From NCBI GenBank assembly GCA_030037695.1, contig JASHQF010000040.1:1-41696 (forward strand): a stretch of DNA of 41,696 nt, in the 5' to 3' direction. The translations under genes were made by a program, and so were the position numbers. The notes below the pieces were generated by a model that worked only from the letters and a program-made list of their open reading frames with translations, was not told where the DNA came from and made no database searches. Shown here in pieces: positions 24,117-31,800 of the stretch. The stretch's first letter is position 1; each line of letters begins with the position of its first letter. This DNA comes from Thermoplasmata archaeon. GTDB taxonomy: Archaea; Thermoplasmatota; Thermoplasmata; Lutacidiplasmatales; UBA184.

Positions 24117-24571
24117 CACTCGACCTGGAGCGCGGCGCCGGCGGCAGAGTACCGCCAGCCCTCCGGGATCCGGCGGTGCTGCCGGTAGTAGCGGGCCAGT
24201 CGGCGGATCCGGGCCTCCATCAGCGTGAGACCCCGACGGTTCGACCGGTCGTTCGGGTGGGTTTCGAGGTGGCGCTGCAGGTGGACGACGCGTTTGAGGA
24301 GCGCCTGGAGATCGTCCGGGATCTCGGGCCGTATCCCCTGCTCGGCGAGCAGGGCCCCGAGGCGCCGGCCCGTGACGGCGCGGGAGGACGGAACGGCGTA
24401 GCTGTCGCGCAGGACCTGACCGACCTGCGCGGCCGACCGGCCTCCCTTCGCGAGCTGGACCGCCTGCGCCACGACCTCTTCGGCGGACGCGGTGACCCAC
24501 CCCGGCCGGACGGTCGGGTACGGGCGGTGCGAGCCCGCCTTCCCCTTTCGTCCGGAGTGGATCCTGGACAT
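24116..24571 (-). CDS. rps15: Ribosomal protein S15 (uS15, archaeal long form)
   Basis: The 151-aa small-subunit ribosomal protein has the archaeal/eukaryotic N-terminal extension (MSRIHSGRKGKAGSHRP, then PGWVTASAEEVVAQAVQLAK) and the conserved 16S rRNA-binding helices with LQRHLETHPNDRSNRRGL and EARIRRLARYYR. The start is supported by a TATA-like box 25-33 nt upstream, making it the lead gene of the S15-RecJ-GyrA-zinc ribbon operon. Confidence 0.97.
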   Translation of the reverse strand: MSRIHSGRKGKAGSHRPYPTVRPGWVTASAEEVVAQAVQLAKGGRSAAQVGQVLRDSYAVPSSRAVTGRRLGALLAEQGIRPEIPDDLQALLKRVVHLQRHLETHPNDRSNRRGLTLMEARIRRLARYYRQHRRIPEGWRYSAAGAALQVE

Positions 24572-24593
24572 GGAACGCCGCTGACGAGGGTTC

Positions 24594-24605
24594 GGTACTT
24601 AACGG
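24594..24605 (-). promoter_or_regulatory. TATA-like promoter of the S15-gyrA operon
   Basis: The minus strand reads CCGTTAAGTACC, centred about 28 nt before the rps15 ATG. It is the only A/T-rich segment in the gap. Confidence 0.55.
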
Positions 24606-24646
24606 TTCGCCGGACGACGGGTTTTCTCGAGGGCCGGGGGGCCTTC

Positions 24647-24988
24647 CTAGGCGATCCGGTCGGTCTGGTGGACCGCGTCCAGGAGGAACTGCTTGCCCTG
24701 CGCGGTGATGCCGTACCGGGCCGGTCCCCGGACGCGCGGCGTCTTCGGCGAGGGGGCCCCGAGCTCGGCCCGGACGAGCCCGTTGCGCACGAGCAGGCCG
24801 AGGGCGTGGGGCAGCCGGACCCCGCGCTCGTCGACCGCCCAGAACTTCCGCAGGTTCCGCTCGAGATCGTCGAGCGCGAGCGTCTGCTCCCGGGCGTTCC
24901 CCTCGTGGAGCGACTCCGCCCGGTTGAGCTGCTGAAGGATCGCGACGAACGTCGCCCGGACCGGGTCCGGGCCGTCCGGCGCCTCCAT
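24647..24988 (-). CDS. Small winged-helix-like protein of unknown function
   Basis: The 113-aa protein has a helical N-terminal half (ATFVAILQQLNRAESLHEGN) and a C-terminal part that looks like a winged helix: VRLPHALGLLVRNGLVRAEL, then RYGITAQGKQFLLDAV, where the last segment resembles the wing and final helix of PadR/MarR-like regulators. DNA binding is an inference. It is monocistronic with a clear TATA-like box 25-33 nt before the ATG. Confidence 0.65.
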   Translation of the reverse strand: MEAPDGPDPVRATFVAILQQLNRAESLHEGNAREQTLALDDLERNLRKFWAVDERGVRLPHALGLLVRNGLVRAELGAPSPKTPRVRGPARYGITAQGKQFLLDAVHQTDRIA

Positions 24989-25012
24989 CGGCCGTGACTC
25001 TGGTCGGTCCCC

Positions 25013-25022
25013 CTACATAAAC
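25013..25022 (-). promoter_or_regulatory. TATA-like promoter of the winged-helix gene
   Basis: The minus strand reads GTTTATGTAG, centred about 29 nt before the ATG at 24988. It is one of the best TATA boxes in the window and predicts a leaderless transcript. Confidence 0.6.
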
Positions 25023-25073
25023 TCAGTTCGGCGGGGACGCGGGACCGACGCGGCCGGCGTTCGGGGGCCCGCG

Positions 25074-25083
25074 CGCTTTTAGC
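25074..25083 (+). promoter_or_regulatory. TATA-like promoter of the Cys-rich gene and trpS
   Basis: CGCTTTTAGC is centred about 29 nt before the ATG at 25108, in an otherwise G/C-rich gap. Confidence 0.5.
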
Positions 25084-25107
25084 CGCCGGGAGGCCCTACC
25101 CCCCTCG

Positions 25108-25416
25108 ATGGCCTGCACCTGCCGCAGTCCCGCCCGCTGCCCGGTCTGCAACGCCCAGGTGCGGGTCCCCCTCTCCAACCTCGAGAACGCCGCCGGTGCG
25201 GCGATCCTGGTCGACCGGTTCGCGCGGCGCGACTCGTCCTCCTCGCGCGAGGGCCTCCGGCGCCTGATCGAGGGGACCGCGACCTGCCCGGCGTGCGGCC
25301 ACTCGATCTACTTCGAGCATTCCCGGATCTGCGTATCGAGCGCCCTCACGAGCGCGGGGGTCCCCCCGATGGAGCGCGAGGCGATCCTCGCCCGGATCAC
25401 GTTCCCCGAGGCGTAG
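25108..25416 (+). CDS. Cys-rich zinc-binding protein of unknown function
   Basis: The 102-aa protein has two groups of cysteines: MACTCRSPARCPVCNAQV at the N-terminus and TATCPACGHSIYFEHSRICVS in the middle. The CPxC and CPxCGH knuckles suggest one or two zinc sites. Between them is a helical stretch (LENAAGAAILVDRFARRD). I do not recognise a family. It precedes trpS by only 13 nt and shares its promoter, which may hint at a translation-linked role, but this is only context. Confidence 0.72.
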   Translation: MACTCRSPARCPVCNAQVRVPLSNLENAAGAAILVDRFARRDSSSSREGLRRLIEGTATCPACGHSIYFEHSRICVSSALTSAGVPPMEREAILARITFPEA

Positions 25417-25429
25417 CGGACCCACAGCG

Positions 25430-26578
25430 ATGCCCGGGCCCGAGGAGTTCGTCGTCACCCCCTACGAGGTCCGGGGCCGGATCGATTACGACAAGCTGCG
25501 CGAGCAGTTCGGCACCCAGGCGATCACCGCCGAGCTCCTCGCGCGGCTCCGCCGGCTCGCCGGAGGCGAGCTCTCCCCGCTGCTCGCCCGGGGGATCTAC
25601 TACTCCCATCGGGACCTCGGCGCGCTCCTGGACGGGTTCGAGCACGGGCGGCCGTTCTTCCTGTACTCGGGACGCGGGCCGTCCGGCCCCCTGCACACCT
25701 CGCACCTCGTGCAGTTCGAGCTGTGCCGCTGGATCCAGGAGCGTTTCCGCGTCCCGATGTACATCCAGATCACCGACGACGAGAAGTTCTGGGCCCGCAG
25801 CGGGCTCTCCCGCGAGGAGATCGCCCGCTGGGGGCTCGAGAACCTCTACGACATCCTCGCCCTCGGCTTCGATCCGAAGCGCACGCACGTCTTCTTCGAC
25901 TCCCGCTCGATCGCGGCGCTCTATCCGCTCGCGATCCGGGTCGCGCGGAAGATCCCGTACTCCACGGTGAAGGCGGTCTTCGGCTTCGAACCGTCGACGA
26001 ACATCGGTCTCGTCTTCTACACCGCCCTCCAGTCGGTCCCGTGCTTCTGGCCGTCCTGGGCCGAGGGGAAGGAGGTGCCCTGCCTCATCCCCTGCGGCGT
26101 CGACCAGGACCCTCACTTCCGCGTGACGCGCGACGTCGCCGAGGGGCTCGGCTACCCGAAGCCGGCGCTCCTCCACAGCCAGATGATCCCCGCGCTCACC
26201 GGCGACGGGGCGATGTCGACGACGGGGAGCCCGGCCGACGCGGCCCTCTTCCTGGACGACCCTCCCGCGGTCGTGGAGCGGAAGGTCCGCAACGCGTTCA
26301 CGGGGGGCCGGGCGACCGTCGAGGAGCAACGGCGGCTCGGGGCGACCCCCGAGATCTGCTCGATCTGGGCGCTCTGGCGGACGCGGTTCGCCGAATCGGA
26401 GGCGAAGTTCCAGGAGGTCACCGCGGGCTGCCGCTCGGGGTCGCTCCTCTGCGGCGAGTGCAAGGCGTCGCTGCTCGAGAGGATCCGACCGTTCCTGCGC
26501 ACCCACGCCGAGGCGCGCGAGCGGACCAAGGCCTGGGCCGAGTCGACGATCGTGACCGAGGCCCCGCGGCCCCTCTAG
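25430..26578 (+). CDS. trpS: Tryptophanyl-tRNA synthetase, archaeal type
   Basis: This class I synthetase charges tRNA-Trp. The 382-aa protein has the archaeal/eukaryotic TrpRS features: HIGH-like GPSGPLHTSHL (83-93), YIQITDDEKFWAR, KIPYSTVKAVFGF, IPCGVDQDPHFRVTRDVA and, after the signature loop, VVERKVRNAFTGGRATVEEQ. The KMSKS equivalent reads AMSTT (261-265) where archaeal TrpRS normally have KMSAS, so the first Lys is missing. Length is normal. The start lies 13 nt after the Cys-rich gene. The stop shares a CTAG with that of the convergent TPR gene. Confidence 0.95.
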   Translation: MPGPEEFVVTPYEVRGRIDYDKLREQFGTQAITAELLARLRRLAGGELSPLLARGIYYSHRDLGALLDGFEHGRPFFLYSGRGPSGPLHTSHLVQFELCRWIQERFRVPMYIQITDDEKFWARSGLSREEIARWGLENLYDILALGFDPKRTHVFFDSRSIAALYPLAIRVARKIPYSTVKAVFGFEPSTNIGLVFYTALQSVPCFWPSWAEGKEVPCLIPCGVDQDPHFRVTRDVAEGLGYPKPALLHSQMIPALTGDGAMSTTGSPADAALFLDDPPAVVERKVRNAFTGGRATVEEQRRLGATPEICSIWALWRTRFAESEAKFQEVTAGCRSGSLLCGECKASLLERIRPFLRTHAEARERTKAWAESTIVTEAPRPL

Positions 26579-27339
26579 CCGACCTCGGGCCGGCGCGGTC
26601 GCCGCACCTCAGGGCTGGGCGCGGGCGGGGCGGCGGGGCCGGGGATCCCCGGCAGCGGCACGTCGCCGCCCTCCACGGCCGTGAGCAACCGCAGCATCGC
26701 GGGGAACAGCGAGTGGCGGGCGCGTTCGGGGTCGAGGGTGTACGCTCGCTCGTAGGCGGCGATCGCCTCTTCCTGGTCGCCGAGGGAGAGGAGGGAGAGC
26801 GCGAGATCGAGCCAGCTCTTCACCTCGCGCGCGCCCTCGCGGGCCCCCCCCTCGTCGACGTGGTCGTCGAACCGTCCGCCCGCGAACGACGGGGTCGCGA
26901 GCGGCCGGGCCCCCGTCTCGCGCTCGGCCGGCACCTCGCGGGAGAGGACCAGCGCGCGCTCGAACGCCGACGAGGCGCCCCGCTCGTCCCCGGACTCGGC
27001 GAGGGCGACCCCGAGGCGGTGCCAGGCGACGACGTCGTCCGGCGCGATCGCGACCGCCCGCCGGTACGCCTCCGCGGCGTCCTTCCACTCGTCCTGCTGG
27101 GAGCGGGCGACCCCGAGGTGGAACCAGGCCTCGGCGTTGGACGGAGCGAGGGCGACCGCCCGGGCGAGCGCCGCCTCGGCGTCGTTCGCCCGGCCGAGGT
27201 GGGCGAGCGCGATCCCGTAGTACGACCAGGCGGCCGCGTGCGTCGGGGTCTCCCGGATCACCTCGAGGAACGCCCGGACGGCGGGCTCGTACTCCCGGTT
27301 CCGGAACCGCTGGAGGCCGACATCGAAGCGGCTCGTCAT
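26575..27339 (-). CDS. Tetratricopeptide (TPR) repeat protein
   Basis: The 254-aa protein is built of TPR units: REYEPAVRAFLEVIRETPTH, AAAWSYYGIALAHLGRANDA, AEAWFHLGVARSQQDEWKDA and VAWHRLGVALAESGDERGAS, then a charged linker and another unit SWLDLALSLLSLGDQEEAI. A Pro-rich C-terminus follows. Such proteins are protein-binding scaffolds; the partner is unknown. There is no signal peptide, so it is probably cytoplasmic. A TTTTCTT box lies about 32 nt upstream of the ATG on the minus strand. Confidence 0.88.
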   Translation of the reverse strand: MTSRFDVGLQRFRNREYEPAVRAFLEVIRETPTHAAAWSYYGIALAHLGRANDAEAALARAVALAPSNAEAWFHLGVARSQQDEWKDAAEAYRRAVAIAPDDVVAWHRLGVALAESGDERGASSAFERALVLSREVPAERETGARPLATPSFAGGRFDDHVDEGGAREGAREVKSWLDLALSLLSLGDQEEAIAAYERAYTLDPERARHSLFPAMLRLLTAVEGGDVPLPGIPGPAAPPAPSPEVRRPRRPEVG

Positions 27340-27427
27340 CCCGGCGGCGGGGGGTGCGCCCCGGGCAAGAAAAGCCTGCCGCCCGAGAGGGCGCGGCGAC
27401 CGGGGGCCGCCCGCGGGGCCCGCGAGG

Positions 27428-27437
27428 GTTATATCCC
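27428..27437 (+). promoter_or_regulatory. TATA box of the ssb gene
   Basis: GTTATATCCC is the strongest TATA match in the window. It lies about 155 nt before the ssb ATG, so transcription would begin near 27455-27460 and leave a leader of about 130 nt, unlike the neighbouring leaderless genes. Confidence 0.6.
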
Positions 27438-27455
27438 CGTGGCTCCGTCGGTCCC

Positions 27456-27586
27456 CAAGGAATCCGCGAGTCCGGCCCGATCGAGCGTCCTGCCCGTCCT
27501 AGTTCTGCGACGAGTGTTCGCACGAGGCGAGACCCCTCCCTGATTCCGAAGCGAACCGAAACGCAGACCAAGGGGCGAGACGAACG
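27456..27586 (+). other. Probable long 5' leader of ssb
   Basis: No gene is visible here. The region becomes A-richer toward the ssb start and has a small inverted repeat, TGCGA...TCGCA, at about 27507-27523. It may be an untranslated leader with a regulatory role, or part of it may encode a small RNA; the sequence does not decide this. Confidence 0.35.
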
Positions 27587-28081
27587 ATGGTGGACAAGCC
27601 GTTGACCAAGGTGCGAGACCTAACGCCGAACTCGAAGCAAGTGAACGTGCTCGCGAAGGTGATCAACATCGGCGAGGCGAAGGAAGTGATGGGCAAGTTC
27701 GGGGACCCGAGGAAGGTCTGCGAAGCCGTCGTCGGCGACGACACGGCGACGATCATCCTCTCCCTCTGGAACGAGCAGATCGGCTCGATCGCGAAGGACG
27801 AAGTCGTCCTCGTCGACAACGGCTACGTCTCGCTCGTCCGCGGCCACATGCGCCTCAACGTCGGACGCTACGGGAACCTCTCGAAGTCGTCCGAGGCGCT
27901 CGGGGAGATCAACCAGTCCCTCGACATGAGCCAGCAGGAGTTCGAGAGCGAGCGCCGCTCGTTCGGCGGCGGCGGCTACCGCGACCGGGGCGGAGGCTAC
28001 GGCAGCCGCTACGGGGGCGGCGGCGGGGGCGGCGGGGGGAGCGGGGGGCGCGAGCGCTCCGACTCCTACAAGCGCTACTAG
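27587..28081 (+). CDS. ssb: OB-fold single-stranded DNA-binding protein with Gly-rich tail
   Basis: The 164-aa protein has one OB fold (residues 5-100) resembling the Sulfolobus-type SSB: VRDLTPNSKQVNVLAKVINI, CEAVVGDDTATIILSLWNEQ, and VVLVDNGYVSLVRGHMRLNV. A flexible tail follows with Gly-rich runs and Arg/Tyr residues (about 123-164), like the tail that binds partner proteins or RNA. Codons are less G/C-biased than the neighbours, as expected for a highly expressed gene. The ATG is preferred because the OB fold begins within ten residues. Confidence 0.92.
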   Translation: MVDKPLTKVRDLTPNSKQVNVLAKVINIGEAKEVMGKFGDPRKVCEAVVGDDTATIILSLWNEQIGSIAKDEVVLVDNGYVSLVRGHMRLNVGRYGNLSKSSEALGEINQSLDMSQQEFESERRSFGGGGYRDRGGGYGSRYGGGGGGGGGSGGRERSDSYKRY

Positions 28082-28108
28082 CGCCCGAACGCGACGCGCG
28101 GGGCCCGA

Positions 28109-28131
28109 ACCCTTTCCTCCCTTTCCCTTCG
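28109..28131 (+). terminator. Pyrimidine-rich terminator-like tract after ssb
   Basis: The run CCCTTTCCTCCCTTTCCCTT lies about 30 nt beyond the ssb stop. T/C-rich tracts on the coding strand act as intrinsic terminators in archaea. The T-runs here are only three long, so it would be a weak one. Confidence 0.35.
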
Positions 28132-28146
28132 ACTCGACCGAGATTG

Positions 28147-28156
28147 CATTAAATAG
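28147..28156 (+). promoter_or_regulatory. TATA box of the thioredoxin-fold/RAM gene
   Basis: CATTAAATAG is centred about 31 nt before the ATG at 28183, a good archaeal TATA box that predicts a leaderless or near-leaderless transcript. Confidence 0.65.
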
Positions 28157-28182
28157 CCCGCCCGCTCCGCCGACCGCCGACG

Positions 28183-28863
28183 ATGGCCGACGATCCCCGG
28201 GAGCTCACGCTCTACGTGCAGTCGAAGAAGGCGGTGACGACGTTCTACCGCCCCGCCGCCCCCGCGACCCCGATCCCCGGCGGCCCGATCCACGTCGGGG
28301 CCGCCCCGTCGAACCTCGAGGGGCCGGCGGAGGGGGACAGCGCCCCGGTCTACTTCCTCTCCGACGACCAGTCCCGCTGCTGCGCCCTCGTCGAGGAGCT
28401 CGTGGCCCACCGCGGCTACAAGCTCAAGGTCGTCGACATCGAGAAGGTCGGCCGCCTGGAGCGGCTCGTCACGGAGCACCTGCGGGGGGTCCAGACGTTC
28501 CCCGTCCTCGTCGCTCCGAACGGCCAGCGCCTCCAGGGCACCGAGCAGTTCACCGAGGAGAACCTCGCCGCGTTCATGCCGACGGAGCTCCGCAGCGTCC
28601 GGGCGATGACGTACCTCAAGATCCGCGGCGGCGACATGGACCACATCCGCCGGATGCTGGAGGGCCTGCCCGAGGTCAAGGAGCTCCACTTCCTCACGGG
28701 CGACTGGGACATCCTGGTCGTCCTCGAGTTCCCCCCGGCGTCCGGGAACAAGCGCCGGGTCCTCGACTTCGTCACCGAGCGGATCCGCGGGATCCCCCAG
28801 GTGGTCGATACCTCGACCGTCGTCCCCGAGTTCACGGTGACGAAGTTCCCGACGTCGGCCTAG
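28183..28863 (+). CDS. Thioredoxin-fold domain fused to an Lrp/AsnC-type RAM domain
   Basis: The 226-aa protein seems to have two modules. Residues about 55-130 look like a thioredoxin/glutaredoxin fold: first strand VYFLSDDQSRCCALVEEL, then LKVVDIEK and the cis-Pro segment VQTFPVLVAPNGQRL. The active-site CxxC is replaced by adjacent Cys66-Cys67. Residues about 140-222 match the Lrp/AsnC ligand-binding (RAM) domain: MTYLKIRGGDMDHIRRMLEG, VKELHFLTGDWDILVVLEF and IPQVVDTSTVVPEF. There is no DNA-binding HTH. A redox- or metabolite-sensing role is an inference. The stop shares CTAG with the convergent carB. Confidence 0.75.
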   Translation: MADDPRELTLYVQSKKAVTTFYRPAAPATPIPGGPIHVGAAPSNLEGPAEGDSAPVYFLSDDQSRCCALVEELVAHRGYKLKVVDIEKVGRLERLVTEHLRGVQTFPVLVAPNGQRLQGTEQFTEENLAAFMPTELRSVRAMTYLKIRGGDMDHIRRMLEGLPEVKELHFLTGDWDILVVLEFPPASGNKRRVLDFVTERIRGIPQVVDTSTVVPEFTVTKFPTSA

Positions 28864-31800
28864 CGTCGCGCGGGACGGCGCGCGCGGCGGCGACGGGGGA
28901 CGACCGGGATCCGTCGCCGCGCCGGCTCGGTCTGCGCGGGGGCCCCGGGCTCGGGGGTCCCGTAGAGCGGCTCCACCGTGAGCGGGTGGTCCTCGAGCCA
29001 GGCGACGCCCTCGACGTAGGCGGAGAACGCCTCGAGGCTCGTGAACAGGGGGATCCCGAGCTCCACCGTTCGCCGCCTTAGGACGTACTCGTCCTCGAGC
29101 ATCCGCTCGAGCTTCTCCTGGGTGAGGGAGAGGGGAACGTTGAGGAGGAGATCGATCTCGCCGCGGTCGAGCGCCTCGAGGACGTTCGGGTGACGGTCCG
29201 GTTCGGAGACCTTGTGGAGGACCCGGACCGCGCGGAGCCCGCGCGCCGCGAGGAACGCGCCCGTGTCCTCGGTCGCCGCCAGCTTGTGCCCGAGCTCCCG
29301 CAGGCGACGCGCGACGGGAAGGAGCTCCTCCTTGAGGTGGGGCCCGCCGACCGAGAGGAACGCGGTCCCGCCGGGCGGGATCAGGCGGACCCCGGTCGCG
29401 ACCAACGCCTTCACGAGCGCGTCCGGGAACGTCGGGCCGAAGCAGGCGACCTCGCCGGTCGATTGCATCTCGACGCCGAGCAGGGGGTCGGAGCCGCTCA
29501 GCTGCAGGAACGAGAACTGCGGCACCTTCACCCCCCAGCGGCCCGGCGGGAGCTCCGCGACCCCCTCGCGGCGGAGCGGACGGCCGAGCATCGCCCGGGC
29601 CGCCTCGCGCAGGAACGGGACGCCCGCCGCCTTCGTGAGGAACGGGAGGGAGCGGCTCGCCCGCAGGTTGAGCTCGATCACCTGGAACGCCGCCCCCTGG
29701 ACGAGGAACTGGACGTTGAACGGGCCGAGGATGTGCAGGGTGCGGGCGAGCCGGCCCGCGGCGTCGACCAGGGCCGCCTGGACGGCGGGCGGGGTGTGGC
29801 GGGGCGGCAGGCAGAAGATCGCGTCCCCGGAGTGGACGCCGGCCTGCTCGACGTGCTCGAGGATCCCGGCGACGAGCACCCGCTCGCCGTCCGAGATCGC
29901 GTCGAGCTCGACCTCGTCGGCCCCCTCCACGAACTTCGTGATCACGACCGGATGCTCGGGCGAGACCCGCGCGGCCCGGGAGAGGAACCGGGCCAGGTCG
30001 GCGCGCCCGGCGAGGACTCGCATCGCTTGGCCGCTCAGCACGTACGATGGGCGGACGAGGACCGGGTAGCCCACGCGGTCGGCGAACCGTTCGGCCTCCT
30101 CGATCGTCGTGAACGCGTTCCACGCCGGCTGGGGGATCCCGAGCGTCTCCAACAGACGACCGAACCGGGCCCGGTCCTCCGCGGCGTCGATCGCGTCGGG
30201 CGAGGTCCCGAGGACCCGGATCCCGCAGGCGGCGAGGAGCGGCGTCAGGTTCTGCGCGAGCTGGCTCCCGACGCAGGTGACGATCCCGTCGAACGTTTCG
30301 AAGTCGTGGAGGTCGCGGATCCGCTCGAGCGTGATCTCCTCGAAATAGAGCCGGTCCGAGCGGTCGTAGTCGGTCGACACGGTCTCCGGGTTCGAGTTGA
30401 GGAGGGCGACCCCCGCGACCCCTTCCGCGCGGAGCCCGTCGACGAGGTTCATCGTCGACCAGTCGAACTCGACGCTCGAGCCGATCCGGTACGGCCCGGC
30501 CCCGACGACGAGCGCGGAGCCCCGCGGCATCGGGGCGACGTCGTCCGCGTCCCCCCGGTAGGTGAGGTAGAGGTAGTTCGTCCGCGCCGGCCACTCCCCG
30601 GCGAGGGTGTCGATCATGCGGACCCGCGGGCGGATCCCCGCGGCGAGCCGGAGCCGGCGCACGCTCTCCTCGTCGAGGCGCACGGCGCGCCCGATCGCTC
30701 GGTCGGAGAAGCCGAGCTCCTTCGCGTCCCTCAGTAGCCCGGCCGGGATCGCGCCGCCCGGGACCGCGGCGAGCCTCCGATCGGTCGCCTCGACGTCGGC
30801 GAGGGCGTCGACGAACCACCGGTCGATCCAGGAGGTCGCGCTCACCTCGGCGGGGTCGAGCCCGCCGCGCAGCGCCTCGAGGACGACGGAGAGGATCTGC
30901 GGGGTCGGTGCGGCGAGGTCGGCGAGGATCGCCGGACGCTCCCGGGTCTCCCGAGGGGGCAGGAGGTCGGCCCGGGGGTCGGCCATCCGCACCGCCTTCG
31001 CGAGCGCCTCGGGGAACGACGCGCCGATCCCCATCGCCTCCCCGACCGACTTCATCGACGGACCGAGCCGGCGGTCGGCGCGCTCGAACTTGTCGAGGTC
31101 CCAGCGCGGGAGCTTCACGACGACGTAGTCGAGCGACGGTTCGAAGCAGGCGGTCGTCACCCCGGTGATCCGGTTCTTGAGCTCGGGGAGCGTGTAGCCG
31201 AGCGCGAGCTTCGCCGCGACGTAGGCGAGCGGGTAGCCGGTCGCCTTGCTGGCGAGCGCGCTCGATCGGCTGAGGCGGGCGTTGATCTCGATCGCGTAGT
31301 ACTCCTCGCTCTCGGGGTCCAGGCAGAACTGGATGTTGCACTCCCCGACGATCCCGCACGCCGCGACCGCCCGCAGGGCGGCCTGGCGCAGCCGCTGGTA
31401 CTCGGCGTCGGTGAGCGTCTGGCTCGGGGCGATGACGATGTTGTCGCCCGTATGGACCCGCATCCCGAGGACGTTCTCCATGTTGCAGACGGTGAGCGCG
31501 TTCCCCCGGGCGTCGCGCACCACCTCGTACTCGATCTGCTTGAACGTCCCGACGTACCGCTCCAGCAGCACCTGGCCGACCGGGCTGGCCCGGAGCCCCC
31601 GGGCGACCGCCTCCTCGAGCTCGGCCCGGTCCCGGGCGACCCCGCCTCCCTTGCCGCCGAGGGTGTAGGCGACGCGCAGCATCACGGGGTAGCCGAGCTC
31701 CTCGGCCGCCGCCCGCGCCTCGTCCAGGGAATAGACCGCGTGGCTCGGGAGCGTCGGGACCCGGGCCCGCGCCATCGTCCGCACGAACCGCGCCCGATCC

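Noticed and set aside
27340..27586. tRNA or C/D-box RNA gene before ssb
   Set aside because: I found no cloverleaf, T-loop consensus or proper C box; only one CTGA and a 5-bp hairpin are visible.
28000..28060. Tandem repeat or CRISPR-like array from GGC/GGG runs
   Set aside because: The runs are codons of the Gly-rich SSB tail; no spaced direct repeats are present.
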